NCBI GenBank assembly: GCA_025449475.1
Contig: JANWJM010000119.1
Location: forward strand, 1 to 7,644
Length of the DNA: 7,644 nt
Reading direction: 5' to 3'
DNA from: Thermoactinomycetaceae bacterium
GTDB taxonomy: Bacteria; Bacillota; Bacilli; Thermoactinomycetales; Thermoactinomycetaceae
The position numbers were made by a program, and so were the translations under genes. A model generated the notes under the pieces. That model did not search any database and was not told the DNA's origin. It saw only the letters and a program-made list of their open reading frames with translations. Shown here in pieces: positions 5,128 through 7,644 of this stretch (positions are counted from its first letter, which is position 1; the number at the start of each line of letters is the position of its first letter).

Positions 5128-6132
5128 TCAATACAAACCAAAGCTAAATAGATATGCAATGAGAACAGCGATTGGTCCCGTGAATTGACGAGAGATCAGG
5201 ACAGCCGGAACCCCTATTTCGATCGTTTCAGGTTTCGCTTCACCCAACGTCAGTCCAACTGGTACAAAATCACAACCCACTTGAGGGTTAATCGCAAATA
5301 ATGCAGGTAATGCAAGTGAAGGAGGAATATTTCCTCGACCAATTTCAACACCGACTAATACACCGACAACCTGCGCAATCACGGCACCTGGTCCCAATAA
5401 TGGCGATAGGATCGGAATTCCACAGATAATGGATAAGATTAAGAGCCCGATAATATTTCCAGCGAGCGGGGTGACACCTTGCGCAATAAAATCACCGATT
5501 TTTGTATACGTAATAATCCCGATCAACGTACTCACAAAAGCCATAAATGGCAATATATTACGGATAACCATATCAATCGTTTCACGACCTGCTTGATAGA
5601 AAATCCCTACAACATCCCCCATAATTCGCCCGATTTTAACCAAGAAATTGGATTTCTGTTGGGGGTATGTTTCGGCTGCTTTTTTCTTCGCCTCTTCTTT
5701 GATTTCTTTAGCAGTTTTCGTCTGTTCACTCTGATCTTCTTGTTCTTGAGATCCTGCTTCATCGGTTAATTCAATGTTTTGTTCTTGAACTCCGGATACA
5801 AAATTCTGTTCAGTAATAAATTGTGCCAAAGGTCCTGAAGGGGAAACCGGCGTCACGTCAACGGTAAGAACGCCCATTTTGGGATAAACGCCACAACGAG
5901 CGGTTCCTCCACAATCGATTACCACGCAAGCCATTTCGTCTGCTTCTTTCTTATTTGTAAACCCGTCGACGGCCTCTCCTCCGGTTAATTCAGCTATTTT
6001 CTTGGCAACGGGATGAATTCCGCCACCTGTGACCGAGGCAATATATTTCTTTTTTGCAGTGGGTTTAATGATTAATGGACCTCCCCAACCGCCAGCTCCT
6101 TTGTGAACCTTTACTGCACGATATTCAGCCAT
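5128..6132 (-). CDS. srlE: PTS glucitol-family EIIB-EIIC2 component
   Basis: This 334-residue protein joins the EIIB domain to the second half of the EIIC membrane domain. The EIIB part (about 1-115) opens with KVHKGAGGWGGP and has the signature VIDCGGTARCGVYPK. Cys74 in this motif is the likely phosphocysteine. A charged linker rich in Glu, Gln and Lys (about 118-160) follows. The EIIC2 part (about 165-334) has hydrophobic segments near 190-210, 223-242, 249-263 and 314-332. It also has the ILSPLLGPGA and NPQVGCDFVPVGLTLGEAKPETIEIG segments typical of the family. Substrate specificity is shared with SrlA and cannot be read directly. AAAGGTGG before ATG 6132 supports the start, and the gene follows srlA by 33 bases. 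Confidence 0.95.
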   Translation of the reverse strand: MAEYRAVKVHKGAGGWGGPLIIKPTAKKKYIASVTGGGIHPVAKKIAELTGGEAVDGFTNKKEADEMACVVIDCGGTARCGVYPKMGVLTVDVTPVSPSGPLAQFITEQNFVSGVQEQNIELTDEAGSQEQEDQSEQTKTAKEIKEEAKKKAAETYPQQKSNFLVKIGRIMGDVVGIFYQAGRETIDMVIRNILPFMAFVSTLIGIITYTKIGDFIAQGVTPLAGNIIGLLILSIICGIPILSPLLGPGAVIAQVVGVLVGVEIGRGNIPPSLALPALFAINPQVGCDFVPVGLTLGEAKPETIEIGVPAVLISRQFTGPIAVLIAYLFSFGLY

Positions 6133-6165
6133 GTTTCATCCACCTTTCGTTCAAAATATCTTTCC

Positions 6166-6702
6166 TTACTTAGCAGCTGCTTCCAGTTCTCTTCTTTTCC
6201 ACATAATATTGGTAATCCATTCCGTCACGAGACCCCGAATAAGAATGACAATAATACCAACGATCAGATAGCGAACAGCGAGTGGACCTAAGGGCAAACC
6301 AAGTTCAGTGATCCCATTCGCAATTCCTAAATAGACAAATAACTCCGCTGCATTAGCATGTGGAAAGAGTCCAGTGATAGGATGTACAAAGGATACGGCA
6401 GAATCATAGAAAGCGGGTTTTTGTTTCTCGGGTAAAAACTTTCCAAATGTATATGCCATTGGGTTTGTTAGGAAAAAGACTGCTAGAATCGGAAAAATGG
6501 TATAACGTAAGAGCGCATAGTGGGTTGTTTTTTGCGCAATTCGATGAATTCGTTCTTCCCCAATAAACTTAATTAAAGCGTTTACAAGGACAATCAGACA
6601 AATAAGCGTAGGTAAAATTCCCTTAGCTAGCCCCATAAATGTCTTTCCGCCTTCTTGAAACATCCCGATAAAACCTTCAGCAAGTGTTACTAAAAAATCC
6701 AT
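6166..6702 (-). CDS. srlA: PTS glucitol-family EIIC component
   Basis: This 178-residue membrane protein is the first half of the split EIIC of the Gut family (E. coli SrlA is of similar length). Hydrophobic segments lie at about 26-44, 66-80, 119-132 and 141-160. Typical features are the N-terminal amphipathic part with FQEGGKTF and the later segments HPITGLFPHANAAELFVYLGIA (106-127) and ITELGLPLGPLAVRYL (131-146). It forms the sugar channel with the C-terminal half of SrlE. The strong AAAGGAGGT site before ATG 6702 is one of the best in the operon. It starts 25 bases after gutM. Confidence 0.95.
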   Translation of the reverse strand: MDFLVTLAEGFIGMFQEGGKTFMGLAKGILPTLICLIVLVNALIKFIGEERIHRIAQKTTHYALLRYTIFPILAVFFLTNPMAYTFGKFLPEKQKPAFYDSAVSFVHPITGLFPHANAAELFVYLGIANGITELGLPLGPLAVRYLIVGIIVILIRGLVTEWITNIMWKRRELEAAAK

Positions 6703-6727
6703 CGATTTCTACCTCCTTTGAAACTGT

Positions 6728-7156
6728 TCAAGTTTGTTCGATTATGGTGTTAGATGAAGCATCCTTCTTCTGTTCACTCTTTTTCTCTTTTTCCCTAATA
6801 ATCTTTTCGGCTGCCATTTTAATGGCACGGGCACGCTGACTCTCTTCTGTTGTCTCATAGAGATTCTGGACATGTTCACCGATTAAACTGTTCACCGATC
6901 TGAAGCGGGAAAAAACAGTCACTCCTGTCATTTCTTTCGCCCCTACGATTTTTCCAGATAAATCGGATACCAGAATCACAACAGAGCCAATACCAAACCT
7001 CTGTTTTACAACACCTACACCGAGATAACCAGGGGAATATTGCATACTCATCTCTCGGATTGTCTGGCTAAAATGTTTGTTTTGGATCATTGTAAAGACA
7101 ATCTGCAAAATCCAAGCACAAACAAAGAAAACAATAACATATCCCCATTGCCCCAT
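6728..7156 (-). CDS. gutM: GutM family glucitol operon activator-like membrane protein
   Basis: This 142-residue protein has one N-terminal membrane helix (about 4-22). A conserved core has SPGYLGVGVVKQRFGIGSVV (41-60) and a basic, Lys- and Glu-rich tail (about 107-132). In E. coli GutM (119 residues) acts as an activator of the glucitol operon, but the mechanism is poorly known; a role in transporter assembly is another possibility. Start: AAGGTGG lies seven bases before ATG 7156. A GTG at 7162 would overlap that site and is not favoured. It is the first gene after the operon promoter. The tail is longer than in E. coli GutM. Confidence 0.88.
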   Translation of the reverse strand: MGQWGYVIVFFVCAWILQIVFTMIQNKHFSQTIREMSMQYSPGYLGVGVVKQRFGIGSVVILVSDLSGKIVGAKEMTGVTVFSRFRSVNSLIGEHVQNLYETTEESQRARAIKMAAEKIIREKEKKSEQKKDASSNTIIEQT

Positions 7157-7205
7157 CGCCACACCACCTTTACATTTGTTCTATTAGGTTTCATTTGTAA
7201 AAAAT

Positions 7206-7235
7206 ATTATACTAAGATTGACTTAAGTTTGTCAA
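7206..7235 (-). promoter_or_regulatory. Strong sigma-A promoter of the PTS operon with an overlapping inverted repeat
   Basis: On the minus strand TTGACA (7235-7230), an 18-base spacer and TATAAT (7211-7206) match both consensus hexamers exactly. The 5' untranslated region to gutM would be about 40 bases. The inverted repeat TTGAC-N8-GTCAA (7218-7222 and 7231-7235) covers the -35 and part of the spacer. This is the expected place for a repressor, most simply the SorC-type regulator encoded just upstream. Confidence 0.85.
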
Positions 7236-7254
7236 TGTGGAGAAATATTCAATA

Positions 7255-7274
7255 TTATTATATTAACATAATAA
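7255..7274. repeat. AT-rich inverted repeat upstream of the PTS promoter
   Basis: TTATTAT and ATAATAA are separated by six bases, forming a perfect 7-bp inverted repeat about 20 bases upstream of the -35. The position would suit an activator or a second operator half, but the AT-richness of the region weakens the case. Confidence 0.25.
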
Positions 7275-7311
7275 GTGCTAAAAATTAAATTTTATTATTA
7301 AAAAATAGAAT

Positions 7312-7342
7312 TGGGATTCAGTATCTTTCTATCTGAATCCCA
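7312..7342 (-). terminator. Terminator of the SorC-type regulator gene
   Basis: TGGGATTCAG (7312-7321) pairs perfectly with CTGAATCCCA (7333-7342) over 10 bp with an 11-base loop. On the minus strand it is followed by ATTCTATTTTTT, a U-rich tract. It starts a few bases after the regulator stop codon and separates the regulator from the PTS promoter. Confidence 0.85.
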
Positions 7343-7348
7343 TGGTCT

Positions 7349-7644
7349 TTAGCTGTCCTTGGGCAATTGCTCTGCCATTGCACGAGCTGTCTGGTCATCG
7401 GTAATCAAGATATCCACATATCCGCCCTTCAAAACAGCTGAGATGCTATTCACTTTATGCATTCCTGCTGCGACACCTATCACTCGCTCGATCTTTTTTA
7501 AATCGTTTAGTTCAATGCCAATTGCCCGCTGATTGATCGTATGATCGGCTTCCTGACCATCTTTTCGGATATATTTTGAACCAATATCGCCAACTACATC
7601 GCTCTTTTGGAGATCGACTAATTCTTTTTCTCCTAAATATCCGA
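7349..7644 (-). CDS. SorC family sugar-binding transcriptional regulator, C-terminal part only
   Basis: The last 97 residues of a regulator are present; the N-terminus with its helix-turn-helix lies beyond the right edge. The fragment shows the end of the SorC effector-binding domain: VVGDIGSKYIRKDG, then RAIGIELNDLKK, then IGVAAGMHKVNSISAVLKGG and YVDILITDDQTARAMAEQL. In this family the domain binds a phosphorylated sugar and controls an adjacent sugar operon. It probably regulates the PTS operon downstream through the inverted repeat at 7218-7235. The activating ligand is probably the phosphorylated substrate of the PTS. The frame is open to the edge. Confidence 0.93.
   Translation of the reverse strand, partial: GYLGEKELVDLQKSDVVGDIGSKYIRKDGQEADHTINQRAIGIELNDLKKIERVIGVAAGMHKVNSISAVLKGGYVDILITDDQTARAMAEQLPKDS

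Noticed and set aside
5479..5769. 96-codon plus-strand ORF opposite srlE
   Set aside because: It is antisense to a well-supported gene and its Phe/Leu-rich end reflects the Lys/Glu-rich linker on the other strand.
7040..7288. 82-codon plus-strand ORF over gutM and the operon promoter
   Set aside because: It overlaps a consensus promoter and a conserved gene on the other strand and lacks a credible start site.
7163..7310. CcpA cre site in the PTS promoter region
   Set aside because: I found no sequence near the WTGNAANCGNWNNCW pattern there; the required central CG is missing from the candidates.
1..7644. CRISPR array, insertion sequence, tRNA or rRNA
   Set aside because: No spaced direct repeats, transposase frame, terminal inverted repeats or structural RNA motifs were seen on either strand.

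Overview
The window looks like chromosomal DNA of a low-to-moderate GC Gram-positive bacterium of the Bacillales. Reasons are the AGGAGG-type ribosome binding sites, sigma-A-like TTGACA/TATAAT promoters, a c-di-AMP riboswitch, a LysM-3D wall protein, an HPr with the Ser46 site of HPr kinase, and U-tract terminators. Family-level placement is not possible from the sequence alone. The edges cut two genes: a small exported protein at the left (minus strand, C-terminus missing) and a SorC-type regulator at the right (minus strand, only the C-terminus present).

Left part (1-1535), minus strand. The truncated exported protein has an extended -10 promoter and a perfect 16-bp palindrome. Next to it is a LysM-LysM-3D cell-wall protein. 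Its leader carries a clear c-di-AMP (ydaO/yuaA-type) riboswitch, followed by a nested hairpin that covers one candidate start codon and could bridge the Shine-Dalgarno sequence to a second one. This links wall remodelling to c-di-AMP, a signal of wall and osmotic state.

Middle (1536-3013). A plus-strand TPR-like helical protein is preceded by a short ORF in another frame that ends inside it; the arrangement suggests either coupling or a one-base frameshift at an A6 run. It converges, across a bidirectional terminator, on a small minus-strand zinc-ribbon protein.

Right part (3084-7644), minus strand. This is a glucitol-family PTS locus in the order regulator (SorC family, partial), terminator, strong promoter with an inverted repeat, gutM, srlA (EIIC), srlE (EIIB-C2), srlB (EIIA), a COG4091-type dehydrogenase with a C-terminal SAF domain, and an HPr paralogue. 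There is no sorbitol-6-phosphate dehydrogenase (SrlD). The COG4091 protein occupies the catabolic position; a characterised relative of that family is the Brucella DXR-like (DRL) enzyme, which interconverts DXP and MEP. The PTS may therefore serve a polyol other than glucitol, and the operon carries its own HPr phosphocarrier. This locus is the most interesting part of the window.
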